Part shown: positions 17,743 through 27,798 of the stretch, piece after piece | Layout of the letters: each line of letters begins with the position of its first letter | Numbering within the stretch: position 1 is the stretch's first letter | Assembly (NCBI GenBank): GCA_902772585.1 | Contig: CACYBB010000009.1 | Location: forward strand, 17,501-81,500 | Direction: 5' to 3' | Source: an uncultured Bacteroidales bacterium | Lineage (GTDB): Bacteria > Bacteroidota > Bacteroidia > Bacteroidales > Bacteroidaceae | DNA: 64,000 nucleotides | The notes under the pieces: generated by a model | Seen by the model: the letters and a program-made list of their open reading frames with translations, nothing else | Databases searched by the model: none | Told to the model about the DNA's origin: nothing | Position numbers and translations under genes: made by a program

Positions 17743-18731
17743 TTTGCAACCTCCCCGAAACGTTTTGGTTTGACATAAGTGTTGATGAGCGGTGTGAACG
17801 CATTCATAATCAGGATAGCGAACGACATACCCTCGGGATATGCGCCCCAGTTACGGATGACTACCGTCAGGAAACCAATGCAGACACCATAGATAATCTG
17901 TCCTTTGGCGGTCATTGGTGACGTCACATAATCAGTAGCCATGAAGATAGCACCCAGCATCAGACCACCCGAGAAGATAACACTGAATGGGTCTGCATAA
18001 GCAGGGCTGGCCAGATGGCAAAGACCACTGAACACAAATACCGTAGCGATGATGCTGACAGGAATGTGCCACGTGATAATCTTCTTCCAGAGCATGTAAG
18101 CCAGACCTAACAATAGAGCCAGCGCACAAATCTCACCCATTGCGCCAGCACCATCAGGATGGTTACCGAGGAAAAGGTCAATCGATGATGGCAGCTTGTC
18201 CAAAATACTGGCATCACCATGCTTGATAGCATCCTGCATAATGGTCAGCGGTGTGGCACCTGTCTCTGCATCCAGATAAGCCCAATGTTGTCCGACCTTT
18301 GGCCACGTTGTCATCTGGGCAGGGAAGGCTACCAACAAGGCACAACGGCCTACCAATGCGGGGTTAAAGAGATTATTGCCCAGACCGCCGAACGTCATCT
18401 TAGCCACACCGATGGCAAACAGGGCACCAATGATGATGATCCAGATGGGGAGGTTTGAGGGCAGATTCATACCGAGCAGCAGACCTGTGAGGGCAGCAGA
18501 GCCGTCCATAATGGTATTGCGCTCGTTTTTCAGCATAAACTTATTGATGGCCCACTCGAAGAAAACACAGGCCACAACGCTCGTAGCACAGACAATGGCC
18601 GAACCAAGACCAAAGTAGTAGAACGACACGAGCAGCGCAGGCACGAGGGCGATGATGACCCCGTACATGTTCTTCTCAACGGTGTCTGTTCCGTGTGCGT
18701 GAGGCGAAAGTGATACAATTAATTTTCCCAT
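17739..18731 (-). CDS. rnfD: Rnf complex subunit D
   Basis: 330-residue membrane protein of the RnfD/NqrB family. It has several helices, the covalent FMN motif ETGATPLT with Thr near 160, and FGGLGNNLFNPALVGR. It lies between rnfC (36-base gap filled with octamer repeats) and rnfG (4-base overlap). Confidence 0.94.
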   Translation of the reverse strand: MGKLIVSLSPHAHGTDTVEKNMYGVIIALVPALLVSFYYFGLGSAIVCATSVVACVFFEWAINKFMLKNERNTIMDGSAALTGLLLGMNLPSNLPIWIIIIGALFAIGVAKMTFGGLGNNLFNPALVGRCALLVAFPAQMTTWPKVGQHWAYLDAETGATPLTIMQDAIKHGDASILDKLPSSIDLFLGNHPDGAGAMGEICALALLLGLAYMLWKKIITWHIPVSIIATVFVFSGLCHLASPAYADPFSVIFSGGLMLGAIFMATDYVTSPMTAKGQIIYGVCIGFLTVVIRNWGAYPEGMSFAILIMNAFTPLINTYVKPKRFGEVAK

Positions 18732-18733
18732 TG

Positions 18734-18770
18734 TTTTATTTCACAATTTGACTATTTCACAATTTGACTA
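18734..18770. repeat. octamer repeat in the rnfC-rnfD gap
   Basis: Minus-strand units AAATAGTC, AAATTGTG, AAATAGTC, AAATTGTG, AAATAAAA. The first unit contains the TAG of rnfC, and the last ends a few bases before the rnfD ATG. The unit type and the final AAATAAAA match those at the phoH/purC junction. Confidence 0.92.
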
Positions 18771-20135
18771 TTTTTTAGCCGCACGAGCGCGGATGATTCC
18801 CATGACGGTAGCCTTGGCCTGACGGATGTTGTCAAGCAGTGGACGGTGGGCGGGACAAGTAAACTGGCACGAGCCACACTCGATACAGCTGACAACCTCT
18901 TCCTTCTCGGCACGCTCCCAGTTCTTGACAGCAGCAAGCTTAGCCAACAAGTAGGGCTCCAAGCCCATCGGACAAGCGCTGACACACTTGGCACAGCGGA
19001 TGCAGGGATTGGGCTCCTTGCGATAAGCTTCCTCGTCAGAAATGATGGTCACAGAGTTGGTACCTTTGCAGATGGGTACCTCGACGCTAGTCAGCGCCTT
19101 ACCCATCATCGGACCGCCAGCCAACAACTTGTTGTCACCCTCGGGCATACCACCACAAGCCTCAATCAGGTCCTTCATCGGTGTACCCATACGAACGAGG
19201 AAGTTGCCTGGATGAGCCAATTTCTTGCCCGTTACGGTGGTATAGCGCTCGAACAAAGGCTTGCGCTTCATGACAGCCTCGTAAACGGCAAAGGCCGTAC
19301 CTACGTTCTGTACAATGGCACCCACGTTGACAGGAATAGCGGGAGGCGCAGGCACCTGACGATTGATGACAGCATCAACGAGTTGCTTCTCACCACCTTG
19401 CGGATAGCGCTGCTTCAGGGGCACTACCTCTACGCTGTATTCTGAGGAGCCAAACACCTCAGCACACTTTTTCGTCAGCAGTTCGATGGCGGGCATCTTG
19501 TTGGTCTCAATACCAATGTAGCCCTTGGTGACCTTAGCACCCTTCATCAGCAGTTCCAAACCAACGAGAATTTCGTCGGCATGTTCCATCATCAGACGGA
19601 AGTCGGCAGTGATATAAGGCTCACACTCAACGGCGTTGATAATCACGCACTCAGCCTTGGCCGTAGGTGGCGGACAGAGTTTGATGAAGGTGGGGAAACA
19701 GGCACCACCCATACCAACGACACCAGCGGTTTTGATACGCTCAACGATCTCTTCGGGAGTCAGTTCAGGATGGTCCTTTACCAGTTCCAGTTTGTCAGAG
19801 CGGTCAATGCTCTCTTCCCATTCGTCGCCCTCTACATTGATTATAATAACGGGCTTGCGATAACCGGTAGCATCAATGGCGGTATCAATCTTGAAAACGG
19901 TACCGCTAACCGATGAATAAATAGGAGCCGACACAAAGCCACCAGCCTCAGCAATCATGGTTCCCACTTTCACCTTGTCACCCTTAGCGACAACGGGTTT
20001 AGCAGGTGCACCGATGTGCTGACCAAGTGGGAAAATAGCCTGCTTAGGCAGTGCAGCCACCTTGGTTTCAACATCGTGGGTCAGCTTATTCTCTTCGGGG
20101 TGTACACCACCGATACTAAATGTCTTTATCTTCAT
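18768..20135 (-). CDS. rnfC: Rnf complex subunit C
   Basis: 455 residues. The N-terminal RnfC domain is followed by the NADH/FMN-binding SLBB-type region (VGMGGACFPTFIK) and a C-terminal domain with two 4Fe-4S motifs: CIRCAKCVSACPMG and CIECGSCQFTCP. RnfC is the peripheral NADH-handling subunit. Overlaps rnfB by four bases. Confidence 0.95.
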   Translation of the reverse strand: MKIKTFSIGGVHPEENKLTHDVETKVAALPKQAIFPLGQHIGAPAKPVVAKGDKVKVGTMIAEAGGFVSAPIYSSVSGTVFKIDTAIDATGYRKPVIIINVEGDEWEESIDRSDKLELVKDHPELTPEEIVERIKTAGVVGMGGACFPTFIKLCPPPTAKAECVIINAVECEPYITADFRLMMEHADEILVGLELLMKGAKVTKGYIGIETNKMPAIELLTKKCAEVFGSSEYSVEVVPLKQRYPQGGEKQLVDAVINRQVPAPPAIPVNVGAIVQNVGTAFAVYEAVMKRKPLFERYTTVTGKKLAHPGNFLVRMGTPMKDLIEACGGMPEGDNKLLAGGPMMGKALTSVEVPICKGTNSVTIISDEEAYRKEPNPCIRCAKCVSACPMGLEPYLLAKLAAVKNWERAEKEEVVSCIECGSCQFTCPAHRPLLDNIRQAKATVMGIIRARAAKK

Positions 20136-21025
20136 GCTTCGGCCTCCTTTTCTTTAGTGGGTTTATCCTCAGCGACAGAATCGCTGGGCACAGTCTTAGG
20201 TGCTGGGAAATTCACGGCGTGGATAGAACCAGTAGGACAAACAGCCACACACTTACGGCACAGACGGCACTTGGTGTGGTCGATGTACGACACGTTATTC
20301 TCAACAGTGATAGCACCAAACGGGCACTCTTTCTCACACTTGCTACAACCGATACAAGCAGCCTTACAAGCCTTCATAGCCACAGGTCCCTTGTCCTTGT
20401 TGACACAAGAAACGAAGACTCTCCTACCCTTCGGACCCTTCTTACGGAGCTCAATGATGTTGCGCGGACAAGCCTTGACGCAAGCACCACAAGCCACACA
20501 CTTCTCTTCATCTACCTCGGGAAGTCCTGTTTCTGCGTTCATGTGGATGGCATCAAACTGACAAGCAGCCACACAGTCGCCACAACCCAGACAACCAAAA
20601 CCACAGGCCGTCTCGCCAGCACCACAAGCGTTCATCGCTGCACATGTGCGCAGACCACTGTACTCTGCAATCTTCGGACGCAGGGCACATGTTCCGTTAC
20701 AACGCACAACAGCCACTTTGGGTTCACCATTGGCAATGGCCATTCCCAACAGGTCAGCCACCTTACCCATCACTTCTTGTCCACCCACGGGACACATCAG
20801 TCCCTCAAGGCTACCCGCATCGGCACCCTTGACAAGGGCATCAGCCAAGCCGCCACATCCAGCGAAGCCACATCCACCGCAGTTGGCACCTGGCAGTTGC
20901 TCAGTGACCTGGGCTATGCGAGGGTCTTCGTAGACATAGAACTTCTTGGAGCAGACATACAGCACGAGGGCGGCAATCAGTCCGATGGCGCCCAGTACTA
21001 ATACTGCAATCAACATAAAATCCAT
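20132..21025 (-). CDS. rnfB: Rnf complex subunit B (ferredoxin)
   Basis: 297 residues. One N-terminal helix (MLIAVLVLGAIGLIAALVLY) is followed by the RnfB-type cluster motif GANCGGCGFAGCGG, then several ferredoxin CxxCxxCxxxCP motifs (GCGDCVAAC, CVACGACVKACP, CIGCSKCEKECP, CRLCRKCVAVCP). This is the long multi-cluster form usual in anaerobes; it accepts electrons from ferredoxin. The Ala/Pro/Glu-rich tail is low in complexity. Confidence 0.95.
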   Translation of the reverse strand: MDFMLIAVLVLGAIGLIAALVLYVCSKKFYVYEDPRIAQVTEQLPGANCGGCGFAGCGGLADALVKGADAGSLEGLMCPVGGQEVMGKVADLLGMAIANGEPKVAVVRCNGTCALRPKIAEYSGLRTCAAMNACGAGETACGFGCLGCGDCVAACQFDAIHMNAETGLPEVDEEKCVACGACVKACPRNIIELRKKGPKGRRVFVSCVNKDKGPVAMKACKAACIGCSKCEKECPFGAITVENNVSYIDHTKCRLCRKCVAVCPTGSIHAVNFPAPKTVPSDSVAEDKPTKEKEAEA

Positions 21026-21044
21026 AAATCTATAAATATTTGTT

Positions 21045-21467
21045 TTAGTTTGTTATTTGTTCAATCCGAAAGGCCAGTTGCTCGCGCATCCTATCGCGCA
21101 ACAGCCATAACATTATATAATAAGGTACAAGCGCTACCAATGCGCTCAGCGCAGCCCATCCCTCATGACCCGTCAGCAGCAATACCAGCACCAACACCAC
21201 CATCAACAGGATAAAAGGTACGCCAAAAGCCCACAGCAGCGCCTTGGCAGCCACCTGTCCAGAGGTCGATACGGTGACCTGCTGACCGACTTTATATGCT
21301 GCGACGGAATCGCAGAACACATCAATCATCTTCTCTTTCGACTCGGCGGCATTGCAGTAGCTGGCAACCTTACAGGCTGCACAAGCAGATGTCTGGACGA
21401 TACGAACATGTATGCAACCGTCCTCAACGCTGTCAACTACCCCCGAATGAGTGATTCTTTGATTCAT
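21045..21467 (-). CDS. rseC: RseC-like protein (SoxR-reducing system)
   Basis: 140 residues with an N-terminal soluble part carrying a four-Cys pattern (SACAACKVASYCNAAES) and two membrane helices (about 76-97 and 101-118). Homologous to RseC, which joins Rnf-like complexes in the SoxR-reducing system of E. coli; in Bacteroidales it is the regular first gene of the rnf unit. It is first after the promoter here, 19 bases before rnfB. Confidence 0.88.
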   Translation of the reverse strand: MNQRITHSGVVDSVEDGCIHVRIVQTSACAACKVASYCNAAESKEKMIDVFCDSVAAYKVGQQVTVSTSGQVAAKALLWAFGVPFILLMVVLVLVLLLTGHEGWAALSALVALVPYYIMLWLLRDRMREQLAFRIEQITN

Positions 21468-21485
21468 TAGTATTGCAATCTCGAG

Positions 21486-21503
21486 TTTGCAATTGCAAAG
21501 ATA
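21486..21503 (-). promoter_or_regulatory. rnf promoter -7 box with overlapping palindrome
   Basis: The minus-strand -7 box TATCTTTG is at 21496-21503. The perfect palindrome TTTGCAATTGCAAA (21486-21499) starts inside the box and covers the expected transcript start, a good place for a repressor. Confidence 0.6.
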
Positions 21504-21564
21504 CGAATAAATAACGAATAATGAATTACGATTTTCGAAAAATATGAAAAAAAAGTCGTAATCG

Positions 21565-21596
21565 TTTGCAATTATCCACTAATTTGTGTACTTTTG
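21565..21596 (+). promoter_or_regulatory. promoter for the 21621 gene
   Basis: TTTG at 21565-21568, 20-base spacer, TACTTTTG at 21589-21596. Confidence 0.75.
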
Positions 21597-21620
21597 TATC
21601 GTCTAAACAATCCAAAGCTC

Positions 21621-22061
21621 ATGAAAGCAACCGAACAAACACTTCAACAGGCAGAACGTGCCATCCGTAAGACCATCGAGAAATTTCCTCCCGCAGAGGA
21701 AGCTAGTCAGCTGACCGATATCCATTTGCGCGTCAGTCAGGATACGGGTGAACTGATTACCTTTGACGATGATGACAACGAGATAACGCGTTGTGTCGTA
21801 GAGCAATGGATAGACAACAAGGATGACAATTTCTATCAGGAGATTGCTGCCACGCTGCGCACCACCCTTCACAAGCAGAAGGACAAGATTGAGCAGATGT
21901 CGATACTGAAGCCTTTCTCGTTTGTATTGGAAGACGATGACAAGGAAAGCATTGAGGAGCTCTACCTCGTAGATGACGACACAGCAATCTTGCACGAAGA
22001 CCTGATGGTCGACCTCGACAAAGATCTCAACGACTTCCTTGACAAGTTGCTCAAGGACTAG
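21621..22061 (+). CDS. conserved acidic protein of unknown function
   Basis: 146 residues from ATG 21621; a TTG at 21594 lies in the -7 box and is not used. The protein is very acidic (FDDDDNE, LEDDDKES, VDDDTAI) and mostly helical, ending DLDKDLNDFLDKLLKD. No signal peptide, no membrane helix and no known domain recognised. It has its own promoter and converges on the glucosaminidase gene with an 11-base gap. Confidence 0.75.
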   Translation: MKATEQTLQQAERAIRKTIEKFPPAEEASQLTDIHLRVSQDTGELITFDDDDNEITRCVVEQWIDNKDDNFYQEIAATLRTTLHKQKDKIEQMSILKPFSFVLEDDDKESIEELYLVDDDTAILHEDLMVDLDKDLNDFLDKLLKD

Positions 22062-22072
22062 TTAATTCCTTC

Positions 22073-22993
22073 TTATCTGATTCTTAACGGATCGCCAACC
22101 TGTATGATGTAGTCAGGCGAGAGGTCGTTCATCTTATACAGGTTCTTCAGTCTGATGCCAAAGCGCTGGGCAATGCTGTACATCGATTCGCCAGCCTCTA
22201 CCCTATAGACATATCCCTTGTATTCCTTAGGGGCATGACGGCGCTTTTTCTTCAGCCAGACATACTCGCCCTCTTCCAGAACATCATCCTTATCACGCTC
22301 ATTGAACTTAGCCAATCGGCGATAGTCAACACTCACATCGGCACCTATAGAACGGAAAGTATCTCCCTGACGAGCAATTACATAGAAGTTATCATTAAAC
22401 TGATTCACCTTATGCAATGTCGCTTGTTGGAAAGGCTGATGAGACTTTGATGAGGCGACATATACCGAGCCACCACCTCCCTTGTCAAACTTGTCCAAAC
22501 CGTAGAGTTCGATAATCTCTATCAGACGAGAAGCATAAGTCGGACTGGTAGCATAGCCACAAGCCTTCAGGCCCTTAGCCCATCCTTTGTAGTCTGTCTT
22601 CTTCAACTGAAACAGACGACTATAGCGTTGGCTATTCTTCAGAAACAACGAATGGTCCAGATAGCTGTCCAACGGATTATCATAGGCACGGAAGCACTCT
22701 CCGCGAGCATCGTCGTCATGATAGACTCTGCCTCCCGACCATCCGTTATTACACTTGATGCCAAAATGGTTATTGCTTTTTCTTGCCAGTTCACTCATGC
22801 CTGCACCAGACTCCAGCACACCCTGTGCCAATGTGATGCTGGCAGGAATGCCATATTGTTGCATCTGACTGATGGCAATATCCTTATAGGTGTCAAAATA
22901 GTCCTGATAAGTTTTGTTCCAGGAAATAGCATGAGAAAAGGCCGGGAATAGGGCCAAAACGAACGAGCAAACAAAAAATATAGTGCGATTCAT
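22073..22993 (-). CDS. secreted glucosaminidase with two LysM domains
   Basis: 306 residues from ATG 22993; the 15-base extension begins with TTG and is doubtful. A signal peptide (RTIFFVCSFVLALFPAFSHA, in part) leads to a glucosaminidase (GH73-type) domain with ITLAQGVLESGAGMSELA and NNHFGIKC, about 40-165. Two LysM modules follow (about 205-250 and 260-305, the second YRVEAGESMYSIAQRFG). It likely cuts the glycan strands of peptidoglycan in the periplasm during growth or division. Confidence 0.9.
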   Translation of the reverse strand: MNRTIFFVCSFVLALFPAFSHAISWNKTYQDYFDTYKDIAISQMQQYGIPASITLAQGVLESGAGMSELARKSNNHFGIKCNNGWSGGRVYHDDDARGECFRAYDNPLDSYLDHSLFLKNSQRYSRLFQLKKTDYKGWAKGLKACGYATSPTYASRLIEIIELYGLDKFDKGGGGSVYVASSKSHQPFQQATLHKVNQFNDNFYVIARQGDTFRSIGADVSVDYRRLAKFNERDKDDVLEEGEYVWLKKKRRHAPKEYKGYVYRVEAGESMYSIAQRFGIRLKNLYKMNDLSPDYIIQVGDPLRIR

Positions 22994-23010
22994 GCTTTTT
23001 TTCTTCAATT

Positions 23011-23048
23011 TTTGTGCAAAAATAAAGAAAAATAATTATATTTGCAAC
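23011..23048. promoter_or_regulatory. overlapping divergent promoters (glucosaminidase and cdd)
   Basis: Plus strand: TTTG 23011-23014 and TATATTTG 23037-23044 for cdd. Minus strand: TATTTTTG 23017-23024 with GTTG at 23045-23048 for the glucosaminidase. Both fit the consensus and share the same DNA. Confidence 0.65.
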
Positions 23049-23063
23049 AAAAATCGAAATATT

Positions 23064-23537
23064 ATGAAAGAACTAGCCCTAAAATCCACTATCTACGCAG
23101 TAGATTTCTCTGAACTAACCGATCAGGAACGTGAGCTCATCGAACAGGCTAAGGCCTCGACCTATAATTCCTATGCCCCCTATTCTCACTTCCACGTGGG
23201 TGCTGCTCTTCTTTTGAAGAACGGTGTCATCGTTCCAGGATGTAATCAGGAGAATGCTGCTTTTCCTGCTGGCATCTGTGCCGAGCGTAGTGCTTTGTTT
23301 GCTGCTGGTGCGCAGTATCCAGACCAGCCTGTCATGATGCTGGCCATTGCCGTCCGTAACAGCAAGGGAGAGTTCTTGTCCGAGCCTGCCAGTCCGTGTG
23401 GTCCCTGTCGTCAGGTTCTCATTGAGACGGAGACACGCTTCAAGCAGCCCGTACGCATTCTGCTTTACGGTACAGACCACACCTACGTGATGGATGGCAT
23501 CAAGGAACTGATGCCCTTGTCGTTTACTCAGATTTAG
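23064..23537 (+). CDS. cdd: cytidine deaminase
   Basis: 157 residues from ATG 23064 (MKELALKSTIYAVDFSEL); a longer frame runs back through the promoter. Zinc site HAE-type motif appears as CAERSALFAA and PCGPCRQVL, giving the three Cys ligands of the tetrameric short form. It deaminates cytidine and deoxycytidine for pyrimidine salvage. Its end overlaps the convergent TetR gene by 14 bases. Confidence 0.93.
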   Translation: MKELALKSTIYAVDFSELTDQERELIEQAKASTYNSYAPYSHFHVGAALLLKNGVIVPGCNQENAAFPAGICAERSALFAAGAQYPDQPVMMLAIAVRNSKGEFLSEPASPCGPCRQVLIETETRFKQPVRILLYGTDHTYVMDGIKELMPLSFTQI

Positions 23538-24159
23538 CCTTCTCCATCAAGTCATCGATGGTGTGCAAGCCCTTGTCGGTACAGAAGCCGCGCAAGGCTA
23601 TCAGAAAACCGTTGGAGAACAGTTCTTCAACGGAATACTGCTGTATCAGGCTGTTGGAGAGGATATACTGTCCCAGCGCATCGAAGATGTGGGGCACCAA
23701 TTCGTAGTTAACATCTGGACGGAAATAGCCATCATCAACTCCACGCTTCATGAACGCCAGGAATCCCTCGCGTGAACGTTTCTGTGACTCCTTCATGTGT
23801 TCTGACAATTTAGGATATTTCGTCAGGTCAAGATAGAAGTTAGGATTTACCGACCGCACCTCCTCCAACTTCATGCGATAGGCCTCCATGATGATGTCAA
23901 TCACGTCGTGACCTTCTTCTGCATAGTTTTGTATGTACTCTCGCTTGCGGTCGGCAAAAACCTTGATACCCTCGAAGAGCAACGTTTCCTTGTCTTCAAA
24001 GAGTTCATACATGGTACGCTTCGAGATTTTGAGTTCCTTGGCCAACGTATCCATCTTTACGGCACGGATGCCATGCATTGAGAAATCGTGCATGGCTTTC
24101 TCAATGATGCGGTCCCGTAAAGAGGCCCGATAGGCTGTTGTTTCTCTCAAAACTTGCAT
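23524..24159 (-). CDS. TetR family regulator
   Basis: 211 residues from ATG 24159. The N-terminal helix-turn-helix reads RIIEKAMHDFSMHGIR and VKMDTLAKELKISKRTMYELFEDKE. The C-terminal part is an unspecified TetR ligand domain. It is divergent from maeB and shares a 136-base gap with it. The target is not known; it may control itself, maeB or something elsewhere. Confidence 0.88.
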   Translation of the reverse strand: MQVLRETTAYRASLRDRIIEKAMHDFSMHGIRAVKMDTLAKELKISKRTMYELFEDKETLLFEGIKVFADRKREYIQNYAEEGHDVIDIIMEAYRMKLEEVRSVNPNFYLDLTKYPKLSEHMKESQKRSREGFLAFMKRGVDDGYFRPDVNYELVPHIFDALGQYILSNSLIQQYSVEELFSNGFLIALRGFCTDKGLHTIDDLMEKAKSE

Positions 24160-24178
24160 AAATATCAATTTCTGGGTG

Positions 24179-24236
24179 CAAAGATACTAAAAAGATTAAA
24201 AAACCGCACGTTTTTGCAGAGTTTTTATTACTTTTG
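24179..24236. promoter_or_regulatory. divergent promoters for TetR gene and maeB
   Basis: Minus strand TATCTTTG (24179-24186) serves the TetR gene; plus strand TACTTTTG (24229-24236) serves maeB. No clear palindromic operator was seen between them. Confidence 0.65.
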
Positions 24237-24295
24237 CGGAAAATTTTCTGAATTGTATCAAAACTACAGTAATAATACACACATAACAACACAAA

Positions 24296-26599
<2,304 letters not shown>

Positions 26600-26663
26600 A
26601 GAAATCGTAGAAACCTACGAATGATACACTTTTCTTGATGCTTTAGAGAGGTATCATAAACAA

Positions 26664-26697
26664 GAGAAGCTCCCCTGTGTGAGGGGAGCTTCTTTCT
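26664..26697 (+). terminator. terminator after maeB
   Basis: GAAGCTCCCCT (26666-26676) pairs with AGGGGAGCTTC (26682-26692) around GTGTG, followed by TTTCTATTT. Confidence 0.88.
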
Positions 26698-26708
26698 ATT
26701 TGGCCTTC

Positions 26709-26772
26709 AGTCCGAAGCAACCGAACCGGCAGTTAGGTCGCTTCGGACTATCAGTTAGGAGCATCCGGACTA
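26709..26772. repeat. inverted and tandem repeat cluster after maeB
   Basis: AGTCCGAAGCAACC (26709-26722) pairs with GGTCGCTTCGGACT (26736-26749) with one mismatch. In addition CAGTTAGG-n-GC-n-TC-GGACTA occurs at 26730-26750 and again at 26752-26772, a 22-base period. Confidence 0.7.
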
Positions 26773-26823
26773 ATGACAGAAAAAGTATCTCTCATCGCCC
26801 TCGATACTTGTGTGCAAAGTTCT

Positions 26824-27798
26824 CTATGCATTTACTGCACCGCAGTGGGGACAGCGGCCTTTGTGCTGCAGCTTAGCACCACACTGGCCACAATGGTAGT
26901 GATAGTGGGGATGGCGCTGGTAACAACGGACAGCAAAGGCGATGTAGGCTATCAAAAGGAGATAGCCGATGTAGTAGAGAGTGAAGATGCTGAACACCAC
27001 ATAGATGACGGAACAGACGGCAGCAAGACCAGAGAGGTAAAGCAGGGCATCAAGGGTGGACAACTGGTGACGGACATCGTCGAGGGCTGCGACACCAACA
27101 ATGACAATAGCCCAGACGGAGGCAACAAACAAGCCTAGATGGAACGGCAGTGCGAAGGGGTTCAGCGAGGGATGGAAATAGTAGTGTCGCCACGACTCAG
27201 CACCAAACATCTGGATGGAGGCATAGAGCGTTGCCGACATAGCGATAAGCACACACAGCAAGGTGGGATACAGGGAGTCGATGTCGTGGAAATGGACGAT
27301 GTACGCATTGCGACGCAACAGCTTGCGCATGGCATAGGCGCTACCCACCAAGACGCAGATGGCAAGGAAGACGAGCAGGTGGGTATCAGAGAACTCATCG
27401 ATGAACTGGGAGATGGGGTCATCGGGCGAGACACCCTCCAGAAGCTCACTCTCACGAATCCAGCCCTGCGTAATCTGGTCGCGCGCCACCTTGACCCACA
27501 CAGAGTCGATGGTGTCGGTAGGCACCTTCTGGATGTCGGCCACCACAATGCGCTCGCCACGCACCACATACAACGTGTCGAACGCCATATCAGGCAAGGC
27601 ATCGGCCAAAGGCAGGCGCTCGGCATTGACCATGAAGTTGTAGTTCTGTGTATAGTGGTGTGTCGTGGAGAAAGAGATGGAGTCTATCTGGTGCTCCGTC
27701 AAGTCCCAGGCATCGGGCGACTGCTGACCACGATTGTAGCACGCCGTCAGCAACAGACACAAGACAATATATAGCACACTCCTACTCCGCATAGACAT
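26824..27798 (-). CDS. lipoprotein with membrane helices and C-terminal zinc ribbon
   Basis: 324 residues. A lipoprotein signal ends LLLTAC (Cys near 20). A periplasmic part (about 21-135) is followed by about four or five hydrophobic helices (about 142-300) and a terminal zinc ribbon CGQCGAKL...CPHCGA. A ribbon at the end of a multi-helix lipoprotein would face the cytoplasm or the membrane surface. No family recognised. It overlaps the U32 gene by 17 bases and is the last gene of the long unit that begins with other zinc-ribbon proteins, which may be its partners. Confidence 0.72.
   Translation of the reverse strand: MSMRSRSVLYIVLCLLLTACYNRGQQSPDAWDLTEHQIDSISFSTTHHYTQNYNFMVNAERLPLADALPDMAFDTLYVVRGERIVVADIQKVPTDTIDSVWVKVARDQITQGWIRESELLEGVSPDDPISQFIDEFSDTHLLVFLAICVLVGSAYAMRKLLRRNAYIVHFHDIDSLYPTLLCVLIAMSATLYASIQMFGAESWRHYYFHPSLNPFALPFHLGLFVASVWAIVIVGVAALDDVRHQLSTLDALLYLSGLAAVCSVIYVVFSIFTLYYIGYLLLIAYIAFAVRCYQRHPHYHYHCGQCGAKLQHKGRCPHCGAVNA

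Noticed and set aside
22983-23063. N-terminal extension of cytidine deaminase
   Set aside because: It would run through the -7 box of the cdd promoter and does not resemble the family.
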